Assembly (NCBI RefSeq): GCF_019711375.1
Contig: NZ_CP081295.1
Location: 1,963,501 to 2,027,500, forward strand
From: Qipengyuania aurantiaca
GTDB taxonomy: Bacteria > Pseudomonadota > Alphaproteobacteria > Sphingomonadales > Sphingomonadaceae
DNA length: 64,000 bases
Direction: 5' to 3'
The notes under the pieces were generated by a model. That model did no database searches. It worked only from the letters and a program-made list of their open reading frames with translations, and was not told the origin of the DNA. Shown here piece after piece: positions 51,211 to 59,532 of the stretch. Each line of letters opens with the position of its first letter. The first letter of the stretch is position 1. Position numbers and translations under genes: made by a program.

Positions 51211-52275
51211 ATGGCGGAGAGCGGGGTGATGGACATCGTTTCGGTCCCTCAAGCCATCGAATGGCAGGCGAAACACGCCGAAAATGCGGGCGCGCCTGGC
51301 ACGGCGCAGGTGGTGCGCGCGCTGCTGGCGCTGGAGGAAAGCGAGGCGGCGACGGCGCGGCGGATCTTCGCCTGGCAGGGCCTGTCCTTGCGCGATGCCA
51401 TGCCGCTGAGGATCGCGGCCGGCATTCACAACCTCCTGCTGACCGGCGAGGAACCGCGGCTCGAGGACGTCTACGCGGGACGCATGCCCGCGCAGGACCA
51501 AGTCGACGCGCTGGTGCGCGAGATCGTGGAAACGCATGATTTCCAGCTGATGCCGTGGCTCGACGGGCCGCCGCAGACGAACGAGGCCGGGCGCTCGGCC
51601 AGCTTTGCCGCCGGGCTGCTCTGGCTCGCGGACGGGCGCACTTGCCCGAAGTTCGAGTGGCTGGAAATCGGGGCGAGCGCGGGCATCAACACCATGCTCG
51701 GTCGCTATCATTACGATCTCGGCGGGGTAAGCACCGGGCCGAGCGGCAGCCGGATGCGGATCGTGCCCGAGTGGCGCGGGGGCCCGCCGCCTGACAGCGA
51801 CATCGGTTTCGTCGATACGCGGGGCAGCGATATCGCCCCGGTCGACCTCACCGACGAGGCGCAGGCGCTGCGGCTCAAGAGCTATGTCTGGCCCGAGGCG
51901 ACGGGGCGCATGGCCCGGATCGACGCCGCGATCGCGCTAGCCAGCCTGATGCCACCCGAAATCGAGCGGATGGACGCGGGCGACTGGGTGGAAAAGGAAC
52001 TGGCGAAGCCGCAGGAGGAGGGCGTGACCCGCGTGCTCGGCCATTCGATCATGTGGCAATACCTGCCCGATTTCACGCAAGAGCGGATCGAGACGGCGCT
52101 GCAGGAGGCGGGTTCGAGCGCCACGAAGGAACGGCCGCTGGCGCACCTGTCGCTGGAGACCAACCGCGAGACCTTCGCGCATGAATTGAAGGTCCGCTAC
52201 TGGCCGGACGGGGAAAAGCCGGCACATCTCGCCAACGCCCATCCGCACGGCGCATGGGTGGAGTGGCTGGATTAG
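51211..52275 (+). CDS. DUF2332 family protein
   Basis: 354-residue cytoplasmic protein of the DUF2332 family, function unknown. ATG 51211 is used; ATG 51229 (MDIVSVPQ) is an alternative. Family segments visible are [15 protein letters not shown] near the start, [21 protein letters not shown] (near 150), a glycine-bearing strand-loop like that of a methyltransferase, the [26 protein letters not shown] stretch (near 200) and [10 protein letters not shown] near 280. A methyltransferase-like fold would fit, but no reaction is known. It is divergent from hisG, with a 44-bp gap, and convergent with the epoxide-hydrolase-like gene. Confidence 0.82.
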   Translation: MAESGVMDIVSVPQAIEWQAKHAENAGAPGTAQVVRALLALEESEAATARRIFAWQGLSLRDAMPLRIAAGIHNLLLTGEEPRLEDVYAGRMPAQDQVDALVREIVETHDFQLMPWLDGPPQTNEAGRSASFAAGLLWLADGRTCPKFEWLEIGASAGINTMLGRYHYDLGGVSTGPSGSRMRIVPEWRGGPPPDSDIGFVDTRGSDIAPVDLTDEAQALRLKSYVWPEATGRMARIDAAIALASLMPPEIERMDAGDWVEKELAKPQEEGVTRVLGHSIMWQYLPDFTQERIETALQEAGSSATKERPLAHLSLETNRETFAHELKVRYWPDGEKPAHLANAHPHGAWVEWLD

Positions 52276-52287
52276 GTCAACTATCCG

Positions 52288-53184
52288 CTAGGTCGATGTT
52301 TCGAGAAATTCTTCCATCGCCGCATTGACCGCATCGGGAGCCTCCCACGGGACGAAGTGGCCGCAATCGGGCACCTCGACGAGGGTCAAATCCTTGACGT
52401 GCTCGCCCAGTTCGGCCGTGTTTTCCGGCGGGAGCGCGAGATCGTCTTGCGCCCAGATCACCAGCGTCGGAATGGTCAGCGGCGGGAAGGGCGGGGGTGA
52501 CCAGCCCTCGGGGAGCTCGAACGGGGCGTCCATCGGCGGGATGTCGATCGGGCTGGCGCGGTACCAGTTGAGCATGGCAAAAGCCGCGTCGCGATCCTGC
52601 CAGTCCTGCAGCAGGCGGACGCGCTCTTCCGGCTCCATCTTGTCGGGCGCATCCCAGCGGATATGCGCTTCGAGGATGCCGAACAGGCCTTTCTCGCGCA
52701 CGAGTTCGTCGTTTGCCGGGTCGCGGAAGCCGCGCATATACTGACTCGCCTCGCGCTGGACGCGCGAGGTGTAGAGCAGTTTCTGGAAGACCGCATGGTG
52801 CGGTGCGTTGGCGATAACCGCGCGCGATACGCGCCCCATCTGCTCGCCCGCCATCGCCACGCCCCATGCGATTGCTCCGCCCCAATCGTGGCCGACAATC
52901 GTGAACTCCTGCACGCCCAGCGCATCGGCCAGAAGGAAGATATCGCCCACCAGCTTGTCGGGCGTGTAATTGTCGACGCCTTCGGGCTTGGACGAGCCGC
53001 GATAGCCGCGCTGGTCGGGCGCGATGCAGCGGAAGCGGCCGGAGAAATGGGCGATCTGGTGGCGCCATGTGCGGTGGCTTTCGGGAAAGCCGTGGAGGAA
53101 GATGAGCACCGGCGCCTCGCGCGGGCCCACGTCCACCGTGTCGAGTTCGATCCCGTTGGCGAGGGTGACCCGGACCTGCTCCAT
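52288..53184 (-). CDS. Epoxide-hydrolase-like alpha/beta-hydrolase
   Basis: 298-residue hydrolase from ATG 53184 (MEQVRVTLANGIEL). The oxyanion motif is HGFPESHRTW (near 34), the elbow is GHDWGG (near 102) with Asp as nucleophile, as in epoxide hydrolases and dehalogenases, and the cap contains NWYRAS (near 195), a Tyr known to help open the epoxide ring in this family. An acidic residue in WAQDDLALPPE and a C-terminal His in CGHFVPWE complete the triad. The ATG overlaps the stop of the SDR gene by one base (TGATG), so both belong to one operon. Substrate unknown. Confidence 0.85.
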   Translation of the reverse strand: MEQVRVTLANGIELDTVDVGPREAPVLIFLHGFPESHRTWRHQIAHFSGRFRCIAPDQRGYRGSSKPEGVDNYTPDKLVGDIFLLADALGVQEFTIVGHDWGGAIAWGVAMAGEQMGRVSRAVIANAPHHAVFQKLLYTSRVQREASQYMRGFRDPANDELVREKGLFGILEAHIRWDAPDKMEPEERVRLLQDWQDRDAAFAMLNWYRASPIDIPPMDAPFELPEGWSPPPFPPLTIPTLVIWAQDDLALPPENTAELGEHVKDLTLVEVPDCGHFVPWEAPDAVNAAMEEFLETST

Positions 53185-53999
53185 CAGTCCTCCGCCTGCA
53201 TCTTTTCCATATATCCCGCCGCGACCATGCCGGAGACCTGGTCGAAAAGCTGGTCGGGCGTGCGGCGCATTTCGCCCATCGCCTCTTCCATGCCTTCGGC
53301 CACGATGATCTCGCGCTGGTTCAGTTCGACTGCGTCGACGATCCGGCGGGCGGCGTCCTCGGGCGCTATGCCGTTGTCGATCACCTTGTCGCTGCGCCCA
53401 CGCACCGAACCGTCGCCGTTGAGCGCGTTGCGGCTGACATCGGTGGCGACCGAGCCGGGGCAGATCACGTGCACATCCACGCCGCTTTGCGAAAGCTCGC
53501 CCCTCAGCGCGTCGGCATAGCCGATGAGGCCGTGCTTGGCCGCGCAATAGGCGGTGCGCATGGGCACGCCGACCTTGCCCGCAATGGAGGAGATGAAGAG
53601 CAGTTTCCCGCTCCCGCGCCCCGTCATGTGCGGCAGCAGCGCCTGCGATGCGGCAATCTGCGAGGTGAGGTCGATGTCGATGATGTCGCGATAGACCTGC
53701 ATATCGGTATCGACCGCCGGGCTGCGCTGGGAAATCCCCGCATTGGCGACGAAGATATCGACGCCGCCCTTCCAGCCGGTGGCTGTGTCGGTCGCCTCCC
53801 GCATCGACTCTTCGTCCCGCACATCGAAGGGCAGGGTGAGCGTTTCGGTCTCGAGCCGGTCGGCGACGGCGCTAAGCCGCCCTTCGTCGCGGCCGGAGAG
53901 GATGATATTCGCGCCGCGGCTCGCCCATTCCTGCGCCAGCGCAGCGCCGATGCCGGACGAAGCGCCCGTGATCCAGGCGGTCTTGCCTTCGAAACTCAT
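53184..53999 (-). CDS. Short-chain dehydrogenase/reductase
   Basis: 271-residue classical SDR. The cofactor motif is TGASSGIG (near 11-18), NAGIS (near 89) closes the fold and the catalytic set is SSIAG (Ser near 140) with YCAAK (Tyr/Lys near 153-157). Arg37 in LSGRDEGRL fits NADP(H) preference. The C-terminal 80 residues are longer than in short family members. Upstream pirin lies 9 bp away, and its own stop overlaps the hydrolase start. Substrate unknown. Confidence 0.88.
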   Translation of the reverse strand: MSFEGKTAWITGASSGIGAALAQEWASRGANIILSGRDEGRLSAVADRLETETLTLPFDVRDEESMREATDTATGWKGGVDIFVANAGISQRSPAVDTDMQVYRDIIDIDLTSQIAASQALLPHMTGRGSGKLLFISSIAGKVGVPMRTAYCAAKHGLIGYADALRGELSQSGVDVHVICPGSVATDVSRNALNGDGSVRGRSDKVIDNGIAPEDAARRIVDAVELNQREIIVAEGMEEAMGEMRRTPDQLFDQVSGMVAAGYMEKMQAED

Positions 54000-54008
54000 A
54001 GTCTCTCC

Positions 54009-54899
54009 TTAGGGGTAGGTGACGGTCTTGGGCTGGCCATCGGGCAGCGGAATGCGCTCCTCGCTGTCGCCCGGCACTTCGGGGAAGCGGCGGTTGCGCC
54101 AGTCGTCTTTCGCCTGGTTGATGCGCTCACGGCTGGAGCTGACGAAATTCCACCAGGCGTGGCGTTCGGTCTGGAAGGCCTCGCCGCCCAGCAGCATGAC
54201 TCGCGCGCCGCTCCTGCTCTCCAGCGTCATGTCGCGGCCCGGCTGGAGCACGGCCAGTTCGTAGAGCTTGAGCGCATGTCCATCGACGCTTGCTTCTCCG
54301 CCCACCAGCATCACCGCGCGCTCGTCGGCATCGTCTTCGAGCGGGATCGCGCCGCCCGCGCCCAGCACGATCTCGGCATAGATGGTGTCGGCATAGGTGG
54401 TGGTGGGCGCGCGTTCGCCCCACAATTCGCCCATGATCACGATGGCACGCGCGCGGCCGTCTTCCACGATGGGAAGGTCGGACACGGCCTCGAACGCGGG
54501 ATCGATTTCCTCCTTGCCATCGGGCAGCGCCAGCCATGTCTGCATGCCGTAAAGCTTCGGGCCAGCCTTCCGCTCTTCCTCGGGCGAGCGTTCGGAATGG
54601 ACGATGCCCCTGCCCGCCGTCATCAGGTTCACCTGTCCGGGCCGGATGGTGGAGAAACTGCCAAGGCTGTCGCGGTGGTCGATGGCGCCTTCGAACAGCC
54701 AGGTGACGGTGGCGAGATTGATATGCGGATGCGGGCGCACATCCATGCCGCTGCCGAGATCGAGCTGCGCCGGGCCGAACTGGTCGACGAAGATGAAAGG
54801 ACCGACCATGCTCCGCTTCTTGGACGGCAAAACCCGTCGGACCTCAAACTGTCCGAGATCATGCGTCGTCGGCGTCAGCGTGAGGTCGATCTGGCTCAT
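54009..54899 (-). CDS. Pirin family protein
   Basis: Iron-binding double cupin of 296 residues from ATG 54899 (MSQIDLTLTPTTHDL); the open frame upstream covers the bolA gap and is not family. The N-terminal cupin has the metal motif VRPHPHINLATVTWLFEG (His near 55-60), then a HRDSLGS loop and a GIVHSERSP segment with the later His/Glu ligands. Pirins act as quercetin 2,3-dioxygenases or redox-sensitive regulators in other organisms; which applies here is open. It is followed by the SDR gene 9 bp downstream and preceded by bolA. Confidence 0.93.
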   Translation of the reverse strand: MSQIDLTLTPTTHDLGQFEVRRVLPSKKRSMVGPFIFVDQFGPAQLDLGSGMDVRPHPHINLATVTWLFEGAIDHRDSLGSFSTIRPGQVNLMTAGRGIVHSERSPEEERKAGPKLYGMQTWLALPDGKEEIDPAFEAVSDLPIVEDGRARAIVIMGELWGERAPTTTYADTIYAEIVLGAGGAIPLEDDADERAVMLVGGEASVDGHALKLYELAVLQPGRDMTLESRSGARVMLLGGEAFQTERHAWWNFVSSSRERINQAKDDWRNRRFPEVPGDSEERIPLPDGQPKTVTYP

Positions 54900-54912
54900 G
54901 GAATGCCTCTTC

Positions 54913-55185
54913 TTAGCTGGTGGGCGCGGAAGCCTGGATGGCGAGGGCGTGGACGCGCTCTCCGGGTATGTCGCCCAGCGCCTGGTTGACCATGCGCTGG
55001 CGGTCGAGCCGGCTTTTGTCGGCGAAAGCGGGCGCTTCGATGACCACGGTGAAGTGCGATTCCCCGCTGCCGTCATCGCCGGCGTGGCCGTGGTGCTTCG
55101 CGCTGTCGTTGATGACTTCGAGGCGCGTGGGCGCGAAAGCCTCGGTCAAAAGGCGTTCCATTTCCTGCTGGACCGGTTCTGCCAT
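54913..55185 (-). CDS. BolA-family protein
   Basis: 90-residue stress and iron-sulfur-related protein. It has the class II-type KH fold shape with a DSAKHHGHAG loop (near 28) and HFTVVIEAPAF, then SRLDRQRMVNQAL. The last motif is normally R-H-R in BolA; here it is R-Q-R, so the His that ligates metal with glutaredoxin partners is missing and binding would rely on the loop His residues. It is divergent from the J-domain gene over 60 bp and precedes pirin by 13 bp. Confidence 0.85.
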   Translation of the reverse strand: MAEPVQQEMERLLTEAFAPTRLEVINDSAKHHGHAGDDGSGESHFTVVIEAPAFADKSRLDRQRMVNQALGDIPGERVHALAIQASAPTS

Positions 55186-55245
55186 GCGTTCGTTTTCTCC
55201 TCTTCAGGGTTTGCATAGCGCAAATCTCACACCATTCTAGAACGA

Positions 55246-55836
55246 ATGCGCCAGTCAAAGTTTCATGGTCGGTATGAAGACACAGGCAGGGTCTGTGCCC
55301 ACCCCACCTGCGAGGAGCCGGGCGAATTCCGCGCGCCGGGCGATGGTCACCGGTTCGACGGACCGGGCGAATGGCGCTGGATGTGCCTCGAACACGTGCG
55401 CGAATTCAACGCCGGTTACGACTGGTTCGAAGGCATGAGCGCCGAGGAAATCCTCGACGCGCAGGGACCGGCGAGCGGCTGGCGCACCGAAAGCCCCAGC
55501 TTCCGCCCGACAGCGGGCGTGGACGGCATGCCGCGCTGGGCGGATTACGACGATCCGCTCGACGCGATCTCCGCGCGCGCCAACGGCATCAAGAGCCGCG
55601 CCCAGCGCGAGGCGGCGATGGCGATGGACGGACGTTTCAGCCGCGCAGAGGCCAAGGCGCTGGAAGTCATGGGGCTGGGCACCGGCACCGACCGGCGCGG
55701 ACTCAGGCGGCGGTACTCGGAATTGGTCCGGCGATACCATCCGGACCGCAATGGTGGTGACCGGCAATACGAGGCACGGCTTAACAAGGTGGTGGAGGCC
55801 TACAATACGTTGCGCAATGCGCCCGCTTTCATCTGA
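55246..55836 (+). CDS. J-domain (DnaJ-like) protein
   Basis: 196-residue co-chaperone-like protein with the J domain at the C-terminus (about 130-196): RRYSELVRRYHPDRNGGDRQYEA, with the HPD motif needed to stimulate Hsp70. The N-terminal half has two Cys-bearing stretches (VCAHPTCEEPGEF and MCLEHVREF), a possible zinc knuckle, and no DnaJ Gly/Phe region. In many alphaproteobacteria such a protein sits between bolA and cobS/cobT. Here bolA is on the divergent side, and cobS is 5.4 kb downstream beyond a detoxification block. Confidence 0.9.
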   Translation: MRQSKFHGRYEDTGRVCAHPTCEEPGEFRAPGDGHRFDGPGEWRWMCLEHVREFNAGYDWFEGMSAEEILDAQGPASGWRTESPSFRPTAGVDGMPRWADYDDPLDAISARANGIKSRAQREAAMAMDGRFSRAEAKALEVMGLGTGTDRRGLRRRYSELVRRYHPDRNGGDRQYEARLNKVVEAYNTLRNAPAFI

Positions 55837-55840
55837 CCCT

Positions 55841-56515
55841 TCACCAGGTCCCGTCCTCGATCTTTTTCCGGCGAGCCAGCTCGCGCTCGCTCAGGATCGG
55901 GATTGGCGCTTCGGGGGGATAGGGAGGCAGCGCTCCGCCGGGCTTGTAGGCTGCAACTATGGTCCCCTTGTCGGTCACCCAGTGATCGGTCATTTCGAGC
56001 TTTCCGACCGGTGTGCCTTCGCCAAACATGCGCTTTCCCCGGCCGAGCGTGAGGGGGTAGGTCATTAGGACGAGTTCGTCGATCAAACCGGCAGACAGGA
56101 GGGCGGGGTAGAGCGTGCTCGACCCCTGGATGACGAGGTCGGGTCCCTCGCTTTCCTTGACCCGCGCGACATCGTCCACGCTCGAGAGCCGATGGCTGTT
56201 CTCCCACGGAAGCTCCTGGTCGCCGCTGGTCAGCACGAATTTGGCAGCCTTGGTGAAGGCCTCACTCATCGGCTTGTTGTCACCCTCGGCATAGGGCCAG
56301 TAGGCAGCGAAGATGTCGTACGTGCGGCGCCCTAGCAACAGGTCGTAATCGCCGCCGAACAGCTTGCCGAGCGCCGGTTCGACGCCTTCGTCCCACAGCT
56401 TGAAAACCCAGCCGGCCTCGTCGAACCCGCCCATCGGGTCTTCTCCGGGGCCACCGGGCGCCTGCATCACGCCGTCGAGCGACAGGAACATGCCGCCAGT
56501 GATCTTGCGCGCCAT
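55841..56515 (-). CDS. RibD/DHFR-domain reductase-like protein
   Basis: 224-residue protein with a dihydrofolate-reductase-type (RibD C-terminal) fold: MARKITGGMFLSLDGVMQAPGG at the N-terminus, LLLGRRTYDIFAAYWP (near 67), and QGSSTLYPALLSAGLIDELVLMTYPLTLGRGKRMF (near 130) are family marks. I start at ATG 56515; the frame opens further but the extra residues are atypical. NADPH is the expected cofactor; the substrate is unknown. It is the last gene of the five-gene operon starting at 58768 and ends 5 bp from the J-domain gene on the other strand. Confidence 0.85.
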   Translation of the reverse strand: MARKITGGMFLSLDGVMQAPGGPGEDPMGGFDEAGWVFKLWDEGVEPALGKLFGGDYDLLLGRRTYDIFAAYWPYAEGDNKPMSEAFTKAAKFVLTSGDQELPWENSHRLSSVDDVARVKESEGPDLVIQGSSTLYPALLSAGLIDELVLMTYPLTLGRGKRMFGEGTPVGKLEMTDHWVTDKGTIVAAYKPGGALPPYPPEAPIPILSERELARRKKIEDGTW

Positions 56516-56519
56516 CGCC

Positions 56520-56999
56520 TTAATCTCCCCGGCGCGCGGCATCGATGGCCGCAACATCGATCTTGCCCATCGACATCATCGCCCCGAAAGCGCGCTTGGC
56601 TTCATCGCCACCGGCCTGGTTGGCCTCTAGCAGGGTGCGCGGGGTGATTTGCCAGTTGAAGCCCCACTTGTCCTTGCACCAACCGCAGGCGCTTTCCTGC
56701 CCGCCGTTGCCGACGATCGCATCCCAGTAGCGGTCGGTTTCCGCCTGGTCTTCGGTCGTCACCATGAAGCTGACGCTTTCATTGGGCTTGAACATGTCGC
56801 CGCCGTTGAGGCCCGAGAACGCGCGGCCCAGCACGGTGAATTCGACCGTCAGCGCGTCGCCCTTCTTGCCGCCGGGGAAATCCGACGGCGCACGGAACAC
56901 ATGACCGACGGAACTGTCCGGGAAGGTTTCGGCATAGAAGCGCGCGGCCTCTTCGGCCTCTCCGTCAAACCACAGGACGGTGGTGAACTTCTCAACCAT
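56520..56999 (-). CDS. PhnB-like VOC-fold protein
   Basis: 159-residue protein of the PhnB/3-demethylubiquinone methyltransferase-like group in the vicinal-oxygen-chelate superfamily. Typical segments: TTVLWFDGEAEEAARFYAETFPDS, LTVEFTVLGRAFSGLNGG, WDAIVGNGGQESACGWCKDKWGFNWQITP and LLEANQAG. In the cell it probably binds a small metal-bound or electrophilic substrate; no reaction is established. It overlaps the GST gene by 8 bp and precedes the DHFR-like gene by 4 bp. Confidence 0.85.
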   Translation of the reverse strand: MVEKFTTVLWFDGEAEEAARFYAETFPDSSVGHVFRAPSDFPGGKKGDALTVEFTVLGRAFSGLNGGDMFKPNESVSFMVTTEDQAETDRYWDAIVGNGGQESACGWCKDKWGFNWQITPRTLLEANQAGGDEAKRAFGAMMSMGKIDVAAIDAARRGD

Positions 57000-57627
57000 T
57001 GGCCTGTGCCTCCGCGATCAATTGCATGTCGATGGCCTTGGCGTCCTTATAGGCAGGGCGCTCGCGCAGGCGCTCGGCGTAATCCTCGAAGGTCTTGCGC
57101 TTGGGGATCGAGCCGAACTGGAGCCCCCAGTCGACCTGGCTGCCGACATAGACATCGGCCATGGTGAAGCGGTCGCCGCAGACATAGTCGCGGTCGGCCA
57201 GTAGTGTGTCGAAGGTGTCCATGGCGCGCTCGTAGCTGCCGAAACCGAGCATGCCCTGCTTCTGCGGATCTTCGACACTCCACCCCATGCTGCGCGAAAC
57301 CACGGCCTGTTCGACCGGGCCGGCGGCGTAGAAGAGCCGGCGAAAATAGGCGGCCTTCTCGTGCGGCTGGGGGAGTAGACCCGCATCGGGATGCATTTCG
57401 GCGAGGTAGTGGCAGATCGCCGCCGCCTCGGTCACGACGTGGACGTGGTCACCATGGTGGTGGACCAGCGTCGGAACCTTGCCCAGCGGATTGGCGCTGA
57501 GGAAGGCCTCCGACTTGGCCGCCCAGTCGACCAACTCGGTCTCGTAGTCCGCGCCGACCTCGTGGAGCGCCCAGCGCGCGATTTGCCCGCGGCTCATCGG
57601 ATTGGTGAAGAAGGTGTAGGTGGCCAT
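56992..57627 (-). CDS. Glutathione S-transferase
   Basis: 211-residue cytosolic GST. The N-terminal thioredoxin-like domain begins TYTFFTNPMSRGQIARWALHEVGADYET, with Ser (12) placed where the catalytic residue lies in many proteobacterial GSTs, and contains NPLGKVPTLVHH and TEAAAICHYLAEM for glutathione binding. The helical domain ends with DRFTMADVYVGSQVDWGL, the family's N-capping and hydrophobic staple motif. It would conjugate electrophiles to glutathione. It overlaps the PhnB-like gene by 8 bp and lies 3 bp from the double-VOC gene. Confidence 0.92.
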   Translation of the reverse strand: MATYTFFTNPMSRGQIARWALHEVGADYETELVDWAAKSEAFLSANPLGKVPTLVHHHGDHVHVVTEAAAICHYLAEMHPDAGLLPQPHEKAAYFRRLFYAAGPVEQAVVSRSMGWSVEDPQKQGMLGFGSYERAMDTFDTLLADRDYVCGDRFTMADVYVGSQVDWGLQFGSIPKRKTFEDYAERLRERPAYKDAKAIDMQLIAEAQANG

Positions 57628-57630
57628 GGA

Positions 57631-58413
57631 TCAGCTGCCTTTCGCGCCAATGATCGAGAAGAACGCGCCTTGGGGATCGATGCCCTGAAAGACGTAATCC
57701 CCGCCGGGAATCTCCATCGGCCCATTGACGACCTGCCCGCCATGGCCGGTGACGAAGCTATGCGCCGGGTCGATCTCGGGCACGCGGAAGTAGTGCGCCC
57801 ATGCCGAAACCGGCATTTCCTCCGGGCGCTTCATGATCGCGCCGAGGCCGTAATCCGACTGGGTGTACATCTGGTAGAGGCCCATCGGCCCCATATCCAT
57901 CGCCTCGCCCTTCTCCCATCCGAAGAGGTCGCGATAGAAGCTGTCGGCGGCGGAGGGGTCTTCGGTGACCAGCTCGTTCCAGGCGCAATGGCCCACCTTT
58001 GGCTCGTGCTTGGCGAAGGCGCCGCTGTCCTCGCCCGAACGGTCGTCGATGACATAGAAGGGCGCGCCTTGCGGATCGGACAGGAGCGCGAAGGGGCCGA
58101 CGCCCGGCACCTCGTTCCCCTCCATCATTACGCCGCCGCCCGCCTTGCGGACCGTGTCGACCGCCGCGGGGACATCGTCGACGCGGACATAGCCGAGCCA
58201 GGCCGGGCGGGCGCCGCCCTCGGTCATGTCCTCGGTCAGGTGCAGCATGCCGCCGACCTGCGTCTCGCCGGCGGAGAAAACGCGATAGTCGACGCCCTCC
58301 TGGCCGCTGTCCGCGAAACTCCATCCGAGGAGGGGGCCGTAGAAGGCCTGCGCGGCCTCCGCATCGCTCGTCATCAGTTCGTACCAGACGAAATCGCCGT
58401 GTGCGTCTGCCAT
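57631..58413 (-). CDS. Two-domain VOC (glyoxalase-fold) protein
   Basis: 260-residue protein with two glyoxalase/bleomycin-resistance-type domains: the first at about 5-120 (FVWYELMTSDAEAAQAFYGPLLGWSF) and the second at about 140-255 (CAWNELVTEDPSAADSFYRDLFGWEK). Both have the W.E..T.D...A..FY..L.GW pattern of the family. Members handle small reactive molecules such as aldehydes; metal binding and substrate cannot be decided. It sits 1 bp after DUF1428 and 3 bp before GST in the operon. Confidence 0.88.
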   Translation of the reverse strand: MADAHGDFVWYELMTSDAEAAQAFYGPLLGWSFADSGQEGVDYRVFSAGETQVGGMLHLTEDMTEGGARPAWLGYVRVDDVPAAVDTVRKAGGGVMMEGNEVPGVGPFALLSDPQGAPFYVIDDRSGEDSGAFAKHEPKVGHCAWNELVTEDPSAADSFYRDLFGWEKGEAMDMGPMGLYQMYTQSDYGLGAIMKRPEEMPVSAWAHYFRVPEIDPAHSFVTGHGGQVVNGPMEIPGGDYVFQGIDPQGAFFSIIGAKGS

Positions 58414-58414
58414 G

Positions 58415-58768
58415 TCAGGCCTCCTTCCAGACGATGGGTTCGAAGCCGCCGTAGACCATCCGCTTGCCGTCGAAGGGCATTTCGCCGAACTCCTCCATGC
58501 GGGGGTCTTCCATCATCTTCGTTTCCGCGGCTTTCGCGGTCGCCTCATCGGGCCAGGTGACCCAGGAGAAAACGATCTTCTCGCCCGGTTCAGCCTTGGT
58601 TGCGCGGCGGAAGTCGGTGGTGTGCCCGTCCTTCACGTCCGCTTCCCAGCATTCGATCTGCGACTGCGCGCCGAATTCCTTCGCCAGTTCCCAGAACTTT
58701 TCGGCGGTCTCGGCGTAAGCGGACTTGTTGCCCTCGGGCACGGCCAGCACGAATCCGTTCACATACAT
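58415..58768 (-). CDS. DUF1428 family protein
   Basis: 117-residue protein of the DUF1428 family (ferredoxin-like/dimeric alpha-beta barrel type), function unknown. Family segments are MYVNGFVLAVPEGNKSAYAE, the IECWEADVKDG middle, IVFSWVTWPDEATA, and MPFDGKRMVYGGFE near the C-terminus. First gene of the five-gene minus-strand operon, divergent from the HxlR regulator with 68 bp between the two starts; it is the gene nearest the operator-like repeats and most likely to be directly controlled by them. Confidence 0.88.
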   Translation of the reverse strand: MYVNGFVLAVPEGNKSAYAETAEKFWELAKEFGAQSQIECWEADVKDGHTTDFRRATKAEPGEKIVFSWVTWPDEATAKAAETKMMEDPRMEEFGEMPFDGKRMVYGGFEPIVWKEA

Positions 58769-58820
58769 CGCCTCTCTCCTTTCAACTCCGACTCGGACCT
58801 TGTGTGTGATGAGGCTCTAG

Positions 58821-58856
58821 GTTACTAAAAGCAACTATGAAGTTACAAAAGGAAAC
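58821..58856. promoter_or_regulatory. Repeated operator-like sites for the HxlR regulator
   Basis: Two 15-base sites, at 58821-58835 and 58842-58856, share 12 of 15 bases and both start with GTTAC; they are spaced exactly 21 bp, two helical turns, so proteins would bind on the same face. The first is an imperfect dyad (GTTACT/AGCAAC with one mismatch and a 3-base spacer). The second covers the first codons of the HxlR gene, implying autorepression. Confidence 0.5.
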
Positions 58857-59532
58857 CAAAGCGGGTTCAGTCGAGCATGGGCGTTGGTATGGCGACGCCT
58901 GCGGGACCGCTTTCGGCCTCGAACTGATCGGCGAGCGGTGGTCGTTGCTGGTGGTGAGGGAACTCATGCTGGGCCCGCGCCGCTTTTCCGAACTGCGCGC
59001 CAGCCTCCCCGGAATTTCGGCCAAGGTGCTGACCGAGCGGCTGGCGACATTGGAAGAGGCCGGCGTGCTGGCGAAGAGGCGGTTGCCGTCTCCGGCCCCG
59101 GTACAGGTCTACGAACTTTCCGAATGGGGGTATCGCGCGGAACCCCTGATCCAAGAGCTTGGCCGCTGGGCGGCGATGTCCTCCGGACACGATCCGACGC
59201 TGCCGCTCTCGCCCGTCTCGCTCATGCTGTCGCTGCGGACGATGTTCGATCCGGCAAAGGCGGCGGGGATGGAGGCGACGATCGGTTTCGAAATCGCGGG
59301 CGAGCAGTTCATTGCGTGCATGAAGGACGGGGCGATCCCCATCCGCCGCGGCGAGGTTCGCGATGCGGATGCGGTTTTCCGGGCTCCGACCGCGCCGGTC
59401 ATGGCCGGTTTGCTCTATGGCGATGTACCACCGGAAGAACTCGAACGCGAAGCCGGTCTGGTGATCGAGGGGGACCGCGAAAAGGCGCGACGCTTTGTCG
59501 CAATCTTCGAGCTGCCCGAAAAGCTGGCCTAG
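58837..59532 (+). CDS. HxlR-family transcriptional regulator with SCP2-like domain
   Basis: 231-residue regulator. The N-terminal winged-helix DNA-binding domain (about 20-110) has the HxlR signature CGTAFGLELIGERWSLLVVRELMLGPRRFSELR, then ISAKVLTERLATLEEAGVLAKRR. The C-terminal 110 residues resemble a sterol-carrier-like ligand domain. HxlR proteins sense reactive quinones or aldehydes in several bacteria. It is divergent from the DUF1428-VOC-GST-PhnB-DHFR operon and has repeated sites overlapping its own start, so it should regulate both. Its stop codon overlaps the end of the DUF2236 gene. No strong ribosome site precedes ATG 58837. Confidence 0.9.
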   Translation: MKLQKETKAGSVEHGRWYGDACGTAFGLELIGERWSLLVVRELMLGPRRFSELRASLPGISAKVLTERLATLEEAGVLAKRRLPSPAPVQVYELSEWGYRAEPLIQELGRWAAMSSGHDPTLPLSPVSLMLSLRTMFDPAKAAGMEATIGFEIAGEQFIACMKDGAIPIRRGEVRDADAVFRAPTAPVMAGLLYGDVPPEELEREAGLVIEGDREKARRFVAIFELPEKLA

